A stretch of 17,397 nucleotides of DNA from CAAGNP01 sp045603545 (GCA_045603545.1 JAZUMG010000037.1:1-17397), one strand, 5' to 3'. Positions 6,762-14,222 are shown, numbered from the stretch's first letter. A program made the numbers and translations. The notes: generated by a model not told the origin, from the letters alone.

Positions 6762-6847
6762 AACTAAAATCAATCAACTAACTAATTACTAAACAAAAAA
6801 TCATTCGTAATAAGATATTACAAATAGCTTGCCAAAAGGGAGAGAAT

Positions 6848-7153
6848 ATGAAAAAAATAAAAGTAACAGTTATGAGAATGGCCTCATACACAGACCTTAT
6901 GGAGAAATATGAAAACCCTATCCTCCACGCGTGTGATATGCAATTAGGGCAAACATTCATCGTCGAGGACTGCGAGAAACCGGCAAATATGTGTGCCAGC
7001 GCCTGGGAGAGTATGCTCCCATTTATCACAGAACTTGCCAATGGCGGCGGAAACTTCTATGACGGATGGATGCGCAATCCATGCTCCGCTATGATATCGT
7101 GCAATGACGGTTTCCGCCCTGTAAGCTTCTATCTGGAGACTATAGAGGAGTAG
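6848..7153 (+). CDS. TIGR04076 family protein, 101 aa, function unknown
   Basis: The pattern of short beta-strand start (MKKIKVTVMR), a CxxxxGQxFIV segment (Cys29, GQTFIVE), Cys49 with a Trp four residues later, a GGGNFYDGW segment, and ISCNDGFRPVSFYLE at the end agrees with the TIGR04076 family of small Cys-containing proteins, frequent in anaerobes. No enzymatic function is established as far as I know. Five cysteines (29, 42, 49, 79, 85) suggest metal or redox chemistry, but this is inference. An unusually good ribosome-binding site for this phylum (AGGGAGAG) precedes ATG 6848. It ends 6 bp before the convergent acetyltransferase-propeller gene, with no visible terminator between them. Confidence 0.85.
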   Translation: MKKIKVTVMRMASYTDLMEKYENPILHACDMQLGQTFIVEDCEKPANMCASAWESMLPFITELANGGGNFYDGWMRNPCSAMISCNDGFRPVSFYLETIEE

Positions 7154-7159
7154 AGACCA

Positions 7160-8743
7160 CTATTTACAAATAGCAATAGCGGTCGGAGCGTCCGGTGACA
7201 GTGACGCGATGCGCCCTGTCGGGACAGGCATTCCGTCCCCATCTACGAGAAACACCTCTATCGAGAAATCATTTTTGCTGGCCACCAGAATATGACGGCC
7301 GTCAGGGGTGATGAGAAAACTTCTCGGGTGATCCTTTGTGTGAACATATCCACTCTTTATAATAGTTCCGTCATCACAAACTCTGAATACAGCCAGGCCA
7401 TCATTCTTAAGCCGATGTGAGGTATAGAGATATCTTCCGGATGGATGCAAATGTATATCTGCGCTACCTCCGGAGTGGAATTCATCGGCCAATACTGTCT
7501 GGGCCAGCTCAAACACAGGGAGACCATCAGCAGATTTTATCCTAAAGACAAACAACTCTCCCGAAAGCTCAGAAAGACAATACATCATCCCCCTTTCAGA
7601 ATCAAATTCAATGTGTCTGGGGCCACTGCCGGCCGGAAATGGGATATCACCTGAATGGGTCAGAACAGGCCCACCTTCTCTGGGAGCGATATATTTTATC
7701 ACCCTCACCTTGTCAGATCCCAGATCGGGAGCGAGAATCCAGGACCCTTGTATGTCTGCCATCTGGGGTAAAAACCTCACCTGATGTATATGTGGCGACA
7801 TCTGTCGTCTTGCTGCCGGACCGGAGCCCTCAAACTTCAGTTTTTGTGCCCTCTCCGCCACTTCTCCATCAGAAATAGGATAGAGACTTACAGAACCACC
7901 TGAATAGTCTGCAGTAAGGATATGTTTGTCGTCCGGAGTGAGGGTGATGAAACAGGGATCATCTCCGCTGCATAGAATCTCTTTTCTGACCCCTTCCTTG
8001 AAAGAGTAAATCTTCGAATCTGCTCCCGACTCACTGAAAGTATAGATATTGTCCCCCCGTGCCACTATGTGTGAAGCATTGGGTGCAGAGGCTTTCCCTA
8101 AGATAGAAATCTCTCCTGTGTAATTGTTGAACAAAGCCCTGTATATGTTCTCCCCATACCCCCCTACTACTAAAGGGATATCCCTCTCATACTGCATATG
8201 CCACATCCTGTGACCGAGAAATGTGGTAGGATTAACCCTTCTGAAGCCCATTGCGCTGTAGAGCGCCTCTGCTTTAGTGTTATCAAAATCGACAATCAGC
8301 CCTACCCTATCAAAGCCTTCGGCAAATGCCCTTTCGGACATCTTCCCGACAAGCATCCTCCCCACACCCAAACCTTTGAACTGAGGAAGTACCGCCACAG
8401 AATCAAGATAAAACTCACCCGCTGAAGTCTCCTCCTCCAGTACAAAGTCATCACCGTGCAGTTTTCTGAGAATCTCCTCCATCGGAGCCCTGAGTTCGTG
8501 CAGCCTCGCTCCGTCATACCCCACTATGGCACCGGCGCGCACGCCATCCACCAGAGCCACCAGAGCATTGCGGTAGCTGTACTGGGTATCATCCCTTCGG
8601 GCCAATCCTGCAAAAATCTCGAAAAACGGATGAGACCCATCCCCACCGAGTGCCATTGCCAGCACAAGTGTAATAAGGTCCGCATCCTCAGGTGATGCAG
8701 CTCTGATAGTGATACGCTGCGGATATAGCATCTGTCCATTCAT
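7160..8743 (-). CDS. fusion of a GNAT acetyltransferase and a lactonase-type beta-propeller, 527 aa
   Basis: Residues about 9-185 form a GNAT domain. IRAASPEDADLI is the usual start, and LDSVAVLPQFKGLGVGRML carries the acetyl-CoA-binding motif A (Gln121 to Gly128), followed by ALYSAMGFRRV. From about residue 191 (VVGGYGENIYRALF) to the end the sequence is a seven-bladed propeller of the 6-phosphogluconolactonase/YbhE type, with blade signatures such as FITLTPDDKHILTADYSGG, GPRHIEFDSERGMMYCLSE, IHLHPSGRYLYTSHR and FLITPDGRHILVASKN. Stand-alone relatives of the second part are about 340 residues, as here. The frame is open to TTG 8785, but a perfect -7 box at 8752-8759 shows that ATG 8743 is the start. 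The substrate is not predictable; propeller homologues include cytosolic sugar lactonases. Confidence 0.85.
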   Translation of the reverse strand: MNGQMLYPQRITIRAASPEDADLITLVLAMALGGDGSHPFFEIFAGLARRDDTQYSYRNALVALVDGVRAGAIVGYDGARLHELRAPMEEILRKLHGDDFVLEEETSAGEFYLDSVAVLPQFKGLGVGRMLVGKMSERAFAEGFDRVGLIVDFDNTKAEALYSAMGFRRVNPTTFLGHRMWHMQYERDIPLVVGGYGENIYRALFNNYTGEISILGKASAPNASHIVARGDNIYTFSESGADSKIYSFKEGVRKEILCSGDDPCFITLTPDDKHILTADYSGGSVSLYPISDGEVAERAQKLKFEGSGPAARRQMSPHIHQVRFLPQMADIQGSWILAPDLGSDKVRVIKYIAPREGGPVLTHSGDIPFPAGSGPRHIEFDSERGMMYCLSELSGELFVFRIKSADGLPVFELAQTVLADEFHSGGSADIHLHPSGRYLYTSHRLKNDGLAVFRVCDDGTIIKSGYVHTKDHPRSFLITPDGRHILVASKNDFSIEVFLVDGDGMPVPTGRIASLSPDAPTAIAICK

Positions 8744-8751
8744 AATGCTGA

Positions 8752-8759
8752 CAAAGATA
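8752..8759 (-). promoter_or_regulatory. -7 box of the GNAT-propeller gene
   Basis: Minus strand TATCTTTG, a perfect TAnnTTTG, ends 8 nt before ATG 8743. This decides against the upstream TTG start. A TTTG at 8783-8786 is 23 bp away, longer than usual. Confidence 0.6.
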
Positions 8760-8788
8760 GTGAATCTCCTAGGGTATATAAACAAAAA

Positions 8789-8811
8789 AGCCGCCTTAGC
8801 TAAGGGCGACT
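8789..8811 (-). terminator. intrinsic terminator after tRNA-Gly
   Basis: The minus-strand stem AGTCG(C)CCTT / AAGGCGGCT has an AGCT loop and one bulge, and is followed directly by TTTTTTG. It should end the tRNA-Gly transcript and any read-through from pheS. Confidence 0.8.
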
Positions 8812-8853
8812 GAAGATATATAATTGAACCCCGTCGGGTGATTTTTCACAATT

Positions 8854-8877
8854 AGAGTCAGCATTTCTGCTGACTCT
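8854..8877. terminator. hairpin directly 3' of tRNA-Gly
   Basis: A perfect 10-bp stem AGAGTCAGCA / TGCTGACTCT with a 4-nt loop begins 3 nt after the tRNA CCA. On the minus strand it lacks an immediate T-run, so it may be a processing or protection hairpin ahead of the terminator at 8789-8811. Confidence 0.55.
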
Positions 8878-8879
8878 TT

Positions 8880-8955
<76 letters not shown>

Positions 8956-8967
8956 GTTTTGGGATTG

Positions 8968-8998
8968 CAAAAGTACGCAACTTTTTTGAAACTCCAAA
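8968..8998 (-). promoter_or_regulatory. tRNA-Gly promoter
   Basis: TTTG (8995-8998) and TACTTTTG (8968-8975) are separated by 19 bp on the minus strand, a full Bacteroidota -33/-7 promoter. The -7 box ends 12 nt before the tRNA 5' end at 8955. Confidence 0.8.
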
Positions 8999-9024
8999 TT
9001 TTATTTAAACTTTTTTGCAATTTT

Positions 9025-10050
9025 TTACAAACAAGTCTCAAACTCCTTCAAAAATCTCGCATCATTCTCAAAATAGAGGCGCAAATCCTTCACCTGCCAC
9101 TTAAGCATGGCGATTCTCTCCACACCCATACCGAATGCAAAACCTGAATACTCCTTGCTGTCGATGCCGCAAGCCTCAAGAACATTTGGGTCCACCATAC
9201 CGCAACCAAGAATCTCAAGCCAGCCTGTACCTTTACAAATATTGCAACCTTTACCGCCGCAAATATTACAGCTCACATCCACCTCTGCGCTTGGCTCGGT
9301 AAATGGGAAATATGAAGGACGCATCCTGATCTGTGCATTCTCACCAAAGAACTCCCTCACGAACATAAGGATTGCCTGTTTCAAGTCTGCGAAAGATACA
9401 TTCTTGTCGATATAAAGACCCTCTACCTGGTGGAAGATACAGTGTGCACGTGCAGAGATGGCCTCGTTTCTGAACACTCTACCCGGGCAGATTACCCTGA
9501 TAGGTGGCTTCACATTTTCCATAGTACGCACCTGAATAGAGCTGGTGTGGGTACGTAGCAGGATCGGGTTATATCCTGTAGATACAAAGAATGTATCCTG
9601 CATATCCCTTGCAGGGTGCTCAGGCGGGAAGTTGAGTGATTCAAAGACGTGCTTGTCATCCTCAATTTCAGGACCCTCAGCAACAGCATAACCGAGCTTC
9701 TTGAAAATATTGATAATCTCCTCACGGGTGATAGAAATCGGGTGACGTGTACCCACCTCGTGGGCATCACCAGGCTTGGTGATGTCGAAAGAAGCGGAAG
9801 ATGCCTCTGATGACTCTGCTGCCATATTTTTCAACTCCTCAATCTTCTGGGCAGCAGCATTTTTAAGCTGGTTCAATTTCTGACCAAACTCCCTTTTCTG
9901 CTCTGGAAGGACATTGCGGAACTCATCGAACAACTGGGTAATCTCACCTTTCTTACCGAGCAGTTTCACACGGATCTCTTCAATCTCAGACTCTTTCTTG
10001 TCTTTGTACTCTTCGATCTCCTTTAGGAGGGCTTCTATTCTTTCTTTCAT
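9025..10050 (-). CDS. pheS: phenylalanine-tRNA ligase alpha subunit, 341 aa
   Basis: This class II aminoacyl-tRNA synthetase subunit charges tRNA-Phe in an alpha2beta2 complex. An N-terminal coiled coil for tRNA binding spans residues 1-85. Motif 2 is seen as RVFRNEAISARAHCIFHQVEG, and motif 3 as GFAFGMGVERIAMLK near 303-317. A CNICGGKGCNICKGTGW insert (Cys261, 264, 269, 272) could bind zinc and is usual in this phylum. The frame runs on to GTG 10167 inside the next gene; ATG 10050 gives the normal length and lies 17 nt after a perfect -7 box. pheT is not adjacent, as often in Bacteroidota. No clear terminator lies between it and the tRNA-Gly promoter. Confidence 0.97.
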   Translation of the reverse strand: MKERIEALLKEIEEYKDKKESEIEEIRVKLLGKKGEITQLFDEFRNVLPEQKREFGQKLNQLKNAAAQKIEELKNMAAESSEASSASFDITKPGDAHEVGTRHPISITREEIINIFKKLGYAVAEGPEIEDDKHVFESLNFPPEHPARDMQDTFFVSTGYNPILLRTHTSSIQVRTMENVKPPIRVICPGRVFRNEAISARAHCIFHQVEGLYIDKNVSFADLKQAILMFVREFFGENAQIRMRPSYFPFTEPSAEVDVSCNICGGKGCNICKGTGWLEILGCGMVDPNVLEACGIDSKEYSGFAFGMGVERIAMLKWQVKDLRLYFENDARFLKEFETCL

Positions 10051-10067
10051 CTTTCTCAAAATTTCTG

Positions 10068-10075
10068 CAAATTTA
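10068..10075 (-). promoter_or_regulatory. -7 box of pheS
   Basis: Minus strand TAAATTTG, a perfect TAnnTTTG. TTCG at 10096-10099 (spacing 20) may act as a weak -33 element. It lies 2 bp from the -7 box of the opposite gene. Confidence 0.6.
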
Positions 10076-10077
10076 AT

Positions 10078-10085
10078 TACTTTTG
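10078..10085 (+). promoter_or_regulatory. -7 box of the nucleotide-sugar operon
   Basis: Plus-strand TACTTTTG, a perfect TAnnTTTG, lies 26 nt before ATG 10112. I found no good -33 element. Confidence 0.5.
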
Positions 10086-10111
10086 TAAAATCTAACGAAG
10101 ATTTGTAGAGA

Positions 10112-11071
10112 ATGAAGAGAATTTGTGTAATAGGGGGTGGCCGATGGGGTAAAAACCACATCCGCACACTCCATCAATTGGGTTATCTGGCTGCCATAGC
10201 AGAGGCCAATCCCACCAGACTTCAGGAACATATAGCCGCTTATCCAGGCACTGTAGGCCACTCATCGGTAGATGAGGCCATCGATGCAGCATATGACGGA
10301 TATACACTCGCCACTCCGGCAGAGAGCCATTTTGATATTGCCTTGAAAATCATCCGCAAAGGGATGAACATTATGATAGAAAAGCCGATGACCCTCACAT
10401 CAGAGCAGTCTGAGATTCTCGTGGCAGAGGCCAAAAAATCGGGATCACGCCTTATGGTGGGGCATATTCTCCTTTTCCATCCGGCCATCAGGAAGATAAA
10501 GGAGACAATAACCTCCGGCAAGATCGGCAAACTTTTCTACATATACTCCACCCGCCTGAATCTTGGCACCGTCCGGACAGAGGAGAGCGTATTCTCATCT
10601 TTTGCACCGCACGACATCTCTGTACTGGACTACCTCACAGGGGCAAAGGCCACAAAAATAGAGGCAAAGGGGTCCAAATTCCTTCAGGACAAGGTATATG
10701 ACACCACCATGACCCAGTTTGACTACCCTGACGGAGTAAGGGCACACATTTTCGTATCGTGGCTCCACCCGTTCAAGGAGCAGCTCCTGGTTGTGGTCGG
10801 CAGCAAAGGGATGATATCATTTGATGACTCCACCAAAGAGAAGGAGATCCACTTCTACAACAAGCGCATCGACTTTGAAAATGGCATCCCTGTAAAGGTA
10901 GAGGAGCCCGATGAGATAATAGAATATGAGAAAAAAATGCCCCTCGAAGAGGAATTGAGGTACTTTGTGGAGCACCTTGACTCTACCATAGAGATAAACA
11001 CCGGTGAAAATGGCCTGGAGGTGGTAAGGGTACTTGAGGCGGTAGAGAATATGATAAAGAACAACCAGTAA
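10112..11071 (+). CDS. Gfo/Idh/MocA family oxidoreductase, probable UDP-sugar 3-dehydrogenase (WbpB/WlbA-like), 319 aa
   Basis: An NAD-binding Rossmann fold begins MKRICVIGGGRWGKNH, with the glycine motif at residues 8-13. The EKP motif (Glu90-Lys91-Pro92) of the Gfo/Idh/MocA family follows, then FAPHDISVLDYL with His167 and Asp168 in the place of the usual active-site residues. Given the next two genes, the likely step is oxidation of a UDP-linked N-acetylhexosamine (or its uronate) at C3, to be aminated and N-acetylated by its neighbours. This is known for WbpB-WbpE-WbpD and, in part, for GnnA-GnnB. The exact substrate (UDP-GlcNAc or UDP-GlcNAcA) is not decided by the sequence; no UDP-sugar 6-dehydrogenase is in the window. 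First gene of a three-gene operon. Confidence 0.85.
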   Translation: MKRICVIGGGRWGKNHIRTLHQLGYLAAIAEANPTRLQEHIAAYPGTVGHSSVDEAIDAAYDGYTLATPAESHFDIALKIIRKGMNIMIEKPMTLTSEQSEILVAEAKKSGSRLMVGHILLFHPAIRKIKETITSGKIGKLFYIYSTRLNLGTVRTEESVFSSFAPHDISVLDYLTGAKATKIEAKGSKFLQDKVYDTTMTQFDYPDGVRAHIFVSWLHPFKEQLLVVVGSKGMISFDDSTKEKEIHFYNKRIDFENGIPVKVEEPDEIIEYEKKMPLEEELRYFVEHLDSTIEINTGENGLEVVRVLEAVENMIKNNQ

Positions 11072-11072
11072 A

Positions 11073-11633
11073 ATGGAACAGAACTATTTCGTACACGAAT
11101 CAAGCTACGTCGATGAGAACGTAACCATCGGCGAAGGGACCAAAATATGGCACTTCTGCCACGTGCAGAAAGGGGCAACCCTGGGAGAGAAATGCTCACT
11201 CGGGCAGAATGTCAATATCGCCAACAACGTAAAAATAGGGAACGGCGTCCGCATCCAGAACAATGTTTCTGTCTATGAAGGGGTAGAACTCGAGGACAAT
11301 GTCTTCTGCGGCCCTTCCTGCGTATTCACCAACGTCCCTACCCCAAGGGCACATTTCCCTGTTCACGGGGTATATACCCGTACACTTGTCAAGGAGGGTG
11401 CATCACTTGGAGCCAACTGCACAGTAGTTTGCGGCCACACTGTGGGACGCAGCGCCCTTATTGCAGCGGGAGCAGTGGTGACCAAAGATGTCCCTGACTA
11501 TGCCCTGATGGCCGGAGTCCCTGCCCGCCAGATAGGCTGGGTATGCGAATGCGGAGCCAGACTTGATGAATCACTCCAATGCGGGTGCGGGAGAAAATAT
11601 GCACTTTCAGAAAACCTTCTAAGCAAAATCTAA
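11073..11633 (+). CDS. left-handed beta-helix N-acetyltransferase (WbpD/WlbB-like), 186 aa
   Basis: Hexapeptide repeats run over about residues 8-150 (e.g. VDENVTIGEGTKIWHF, VKIGNGVRIQNNVSVYEG, LGANCTVVCGHTVGRSALIA). They are followed by AGVPARQIGWV, the hallmark end of UDP-2-acetamido-3-amino-glucuronate N-acetyltransferases. Acetyl-CoA-dependent acetylation of the 3-amino group is the expected reaction. A short C-terminal tail has a CxC...CxC arrangement (Cys158, 160, 170, 172), which suggests a small metal-binding knuckle. Only one base separates it from the upstream stop, and the next start follows after 2 nt, so translation is probably coupled. Confidence 0.88.
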   Translation: MEQNYFVHESSYVDENVTIGEGTKIWHFCHVQKGATLGEKCSLGQNVNIANNVKIGNGVRIQNNVSVYEGVELEDNVFCGPSCVFTNVPTPRAHFPVHGVYTRTLVKEGASLGANCTVVCGHTVGRSALIAAGAVVTKDVPDYALMAGVPARQIGWVCECGARLDESLQCGCGRKYALSENLLSKI

Positions 11634-11635
11634 TC

Positions 11636-12766
11636 ATGCAATTCAGAGACCTTAAAAAACAGTACGAAGTACTGAAAACAGATATAGACAAGGCTATGAT
11701 CGATGTAGCCGCATCGAGTGCCTACATTATGGGCAAACCTGTCAAAGAGCTGGAAGCAGAGCTTGCCGCCTATGTGGGGGTAAAGCATTGCGTCAGCTGC
11801 GGAAACGGTACCGATGCCCTTACCATTGCACTTAAAGTGCTTGGAGTGGGTGCCGGTGACGCCGTCTTCGTCCCCGATTTCACATTCTTCGCATCTGCCG
11901 AGGTGGTGTCGCTGGAGGGTGCCCACCCTGTTTTTGTGGATGTGGAGGAGGAGACATTCAATATCTCATCAGCAGATCTTGAATCCAAAGTGCAGGAGGT
12001 TATTGTCCAAGGGCAATTTACCCCCAAAGCAGTCATCGCAGTGGACCTTTTCGGCCTCCCTGCCAACTATAAGGCAATTCGAGAGGTAGCGCAGAAATAT
12101 GACCTCAAGATAATTGAAGACGGTGCACAAGGTTTTGGTGGTGCATTTGACGGCAAAAGGGCCTGCGGCTTCGGAGACATCAGCACCACATCGTTCTTCC
12201 CCGCCAAACCTCTCGGCTGCTACGGAGACGGCGGTGCAATATTTACCGACAGCGACGAATATGCAGCCCTCGCTGACTCATTCCGTGTACACGGCAAAGG
12301 GAGCTTCAAATATGACAACGTCCGTATCGGTGTTAACTCCCGACTGGACACACTTCAGGCTGCCATTCTGCAGGTAAAATTCAAAGCATTCCGCGAATAT
12401 GAACTTGATGCGGTAAATAAAGCTGCAGCAATGTATACCGAAAGGCTTTCCGGAAAGGTGGAAACACCTGTGGTTCCTGAGGGCTACTATTCGAGCTGGG
12501 CCCAATACACCATCAAACTTAAAGACCGTGCCACACGCGATGCACTGCAAGCTGCCCTTAAAGAGGCGGGAATACCTTCAATGGTATACTACCCTACCCC
12601 TATGCACAAACAAACGGCGCATATCCCTTACGGCCCATATGCCGAAGATCTATGCCCCGTTGCTGCATCTCTGTGTGAAAGGGTGCTTTCGCTCCCTATT
12701 CACCCCTACATCTGCGAAGAGGATGTGGATATGATCTGCTCTACAGTGCTCAAGTTTGCCTTGTAA
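11636..12766 (+). CDS. DegT/DnrJ/EryC1/StrS aminotransferase (WbpE/WlbC-like), 376 aa
   Basis: This PLP-dependent aminotransferase of fold type I acts on nucleotide sugars. It starts MQFRDLKKQYEVLK. Phosphate binding by GNGTDAL (56-62), the PLP-ring Asp162 and Gln165 in EDGAQGFGG, and the Schiff-base Lys191 in FFPAKPLGCYGDGG are all present. The expected role is transfer of an amino group from glutamate to C3 of the keto-sugar made by the first gene. The frame runs upstream into the acetyltransferase; ATG 11636 is the family start. Its 3' end overlaps the convergent GNAT-like gene by 61 bp. Confidence 0.93.
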   Translation: MQFRDLKKQYEVLKTDIDKAMIDVAASSAYIMGKPVKELEAELAAYVGVKHCVSCGNGTDALTIALKVLGVGAGDAVFVPDFTFFASAEVVSLEGAHPVFVDVEEETFNISSADLESKVQEVIVQGQFTPKAVIAVDLFGLPANYKAIREVAQKYDLKIIEDGAQGFGGAFDGKRACGFGDISTTSFFPAKPLGCYGDGGAIFTDSDEYAALADSFRVHGKGSFKYDNVRIGVNSRLDTLQAAILQVKFKAFREYELDAVNKAAAMYTERLSGKVETPVVPEGYYSSWAQYTIKLKDRATRDALQAALKEAGIPSMVYYPTPMHKQTAHIPYGPYAEDLCPVAASLCERVLSLPIHPYICEEDVDMICSTVLKFAL

Positions 12767-13863
12767 CACCTTCTGCGCATATATAGCTGAGGATTGAACT
12801 CATCAAAGATGGCGCGAACCTTCCTGTTGGTCTCCAATCGGGGGTTCATGACCATCTTTTTTAATCCATATTTTTTGGCACCCCTGAGGATGTGATTGAA
12901 GATAACGGCACTTAGTCCTTTACCTTGATGTTCTGGTTCTACACCTATAAGGAGAGCCTCAAGAAGATCATTACGCTTCAGGGCCCTGAGGATATGGATA
13001 AAACCAAATGGGAAAAGTTTGCCGTTTGCCTTCCTGAATGCTTTAGAAAGGGAAGGTATAGTCACTGCGAAACCCACTATTTTATCATTTTTGTCCAGTA
13101 TAATGCAGACCAGGTCTCTGCTTACAAATGGTAGATACTGATTTACATAATCCTGAATCTGCTCATCATTCAATCTGGAATATTCATACAGGACGGTGAA
13201 AGAGCGGTTCATCACATCGAAAATCTCTTTACCCCTCTTACGATACTCAGAGTTCCTTTTAGGATACATTACAGTATAGCCGTATCTCTCCTTAATCACC
13301 TCCTCGAATCTTGTCATTTTCTCAGAAAGGGCCTCAGGAATATCTATAATGTCCTGTGTCCAGTCGATATCCTTTGAGAAACCAAGCTTCTCAATATGGT
13401 CCACATAGTATGGATAGTTGTATATGCATGTGATTGAGGGCAACTTGTCAAAACCCTCTACAAGAAGGCCCTCCTTGTCCATATCAGAAAAACCAAGAGG
13501 CCCCTTGATATACTCCATCTCCCTCTCTTTTCCCCAATCCACAACTGCCTTGATCAAAGCGGCTGAGACCTCACAATCATCTATAAAATCTATCCAGCCA
13601 AATCTCACCACCTTCTCTTTCCAGTCTGTATTGGCTACGTGATTAATGATGGCAGCTACCCTGCCTACAATTTTGCCATCCTTATAGGCCAGGAAATACT
13701 CTGCATCACAGTGTCTGAATGCGGGGGCACTCTTCTTCAGAGTGTTTCTCTCATCCATTCTGAGAGGGGGTACCCAAAGTGGGTGGTTCTTGTATAATTC
13801 TTCGGGAAATCTGATAAAAGATTCTAATTCTTTTTTGGTTTTGACAGTGGAAACGGTTACCAT
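12706..13863 (-). CDS. two-lobed GNAT-like acetyltransferase, 385 aa
   Basis: The C-terminal lobe (about 200-365) holds a GNAT motif A, LLIGVEPEHQGKGLSAVIFNHIL (EHQGKG at 311-316), and ends near YMRRRCYK. The N-terminal lobe (about 1-170) contains YFLAYKDGKIVGRVAAIINH, a GNAT-like strand pattern, and an IKGPLGFSDMDKEGLLVEGF segment typical of a conserved bacterial family about 370-380 residues long. The substrate is unknown. ATG 13863 follows a perfect -7 box at 13894-13901. The last 19 residues (from about 367) are read from the strand opposite to the aminotransferase gene and look like an extension beyond the folded domain. Confidence 0.8.
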   Translation of the reverse strand: MVTVSTVKTKKELESFIRFPEELYKNHPLWVPPLRMDERNTLKKSAPAFRHCDAEYFLAYKDGKIVGRVAAIINHVANTDWKEKVVRFGWIDFIDDCEVSAALIKAVVDWGKEREMEYIKGPLGFSDMDKEGLLVEGFDKLPSITCIYNYPYYVDHIEKLGFSKDIDWTQDIIDIPEALSEKMTRFEEVIKERYGYTVMYPKRNSEYRKRGKEIFDVMNRSFTVLYEYSRLNDEQIQDYVNQYLPFVSRDLVCIILDKNDKIVGFAVTIPSLSKAFRKANGKLFPFGFIHILRALKRNDLLEALLIGVEPEHQGKGLSAVIFNHILRGAKKYGLKKMVMNPRLETNRKVRAIFDEFNPQLYMRRRCYKANLSTVEQIISTSSSQM

Positions 13864-13893
13864 TTATATCAGTTTTAGGTTTAGGTTAGTACA

Positions 13894-13901
13894 CAAAGAT
13901 A
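13894..13901 (-). promoter_or_regulatory. -7 box of the GNAT-like gene
   Basis: Minus strand TATCTTTG, a perfect TAnnTTTG, gives a leader of about 25 nt. No clear -33 element. Confidence 0.6.
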
Positions 13902-13913
13902 CTAATTTAAATT

Positions 13914-13944
13914 TTTGATAATTGAGAAAAAGAGCATAATTTTG
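13914..13944 (+). promoter_or_regulatory. tRNA-Leu promoter
   Basis: TTTG (13914-13917), 19 bp, TAATTTTG (13937-13944): a full -33/-7 promoter. The -7 box ends 19 nt before the tRNA 5' end at 13964. Confidence 0.82.
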
Positions 13945-13963
13945 TATTTCTCTACATGAGGAT

Positions 13964-14049
13964 GCTCGAGTGGTGGAATAGGTAGACACGCAGGACTTAA
14001 AATCCTGTGGACAGCAATGTCCGTACGGGTTCGATTCCCGTCTCGAGCA
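13964..14049 (+). tRNA. tRNA-Leu (anticodon UAA)
   Basis: Acceptor GCTCGAG / CTCGAGC, anticodon loop CTTAAAA in stem CAGGA/TCCTG (anticodon TAA), a long class II variable arm (TGGACAGCAATGTCCGT), T arm ACGGG-TTCGATT-CCCGT, discriminator A at 14049. CCA is not encoded. A terminator follows within 4 nt. Confidence 0.97.
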
Positions 14050-14052
14050 CAG

Positions 14053-14082
14053 AAAAAAGCAGTTCGTCTGAACTGCTTTTTT
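14053..14082 (+). terminator. terminator of tRNA-Leu
   Basis: Stem GCAGTTC / GAACTGC with a GTCT loop, extended by AAAAAA/TTTTTT on the outside so the T-run is part of the stem. Confidence 0.9.
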
Positions 14083-14083
14083 C

Positions 14084-14191
14084 GTGCTCGGTGAGCACCT
14101 CTGATATGACCCCCCTGAAGTCCCCCTTAGGGGGACGGGAGGCCCGCGACGTCAGTCGTGGGAGGGGTCATGCGAAGCATGACGTCAGAGG
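14084..14191. repeat. dense block of palindromes, possible REP/BIME-like or structured RNA element
   Basis: Five stems lie in 108 bp: GTGCTC/GAGCAC (14084-14098); an outer pair CCTCTGA/TCAGAGG (14098-14104 with 14185-14191); ATGACCCC/GGGGTCAT (14106-14113 with 14164-14171); GTCCCCC-tta-GGGGGAC (14120-14136); CCCGCGAC-gtca-GTCGTGGG (14143-14162). A sixth, GTCATGC-gaa-GCATGAC (14167-14183), competes with the third. The nested set folds into a branched shape. The block lies between two terminators that point at each other and has no coding potential I can support. Confidence 0.6.
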
Positions 14192-14222
14192 CATCGCACT
14201 GACTAGCTGATGACAGAAAAAG

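Noticed and set aside
8744..8785. TTG start for the GNAT-propeller gene
   Set aside because: The perfect -7 box at 8752-8759 lies inside this extension, so the transcript would begin after the TTG.
10051..10167. GTG start for pheS inside the oxidoreductase gene
   Set aside because: ATG 10050 gives the family length and follows a -7 box; the extra residues match nothing in PheS.
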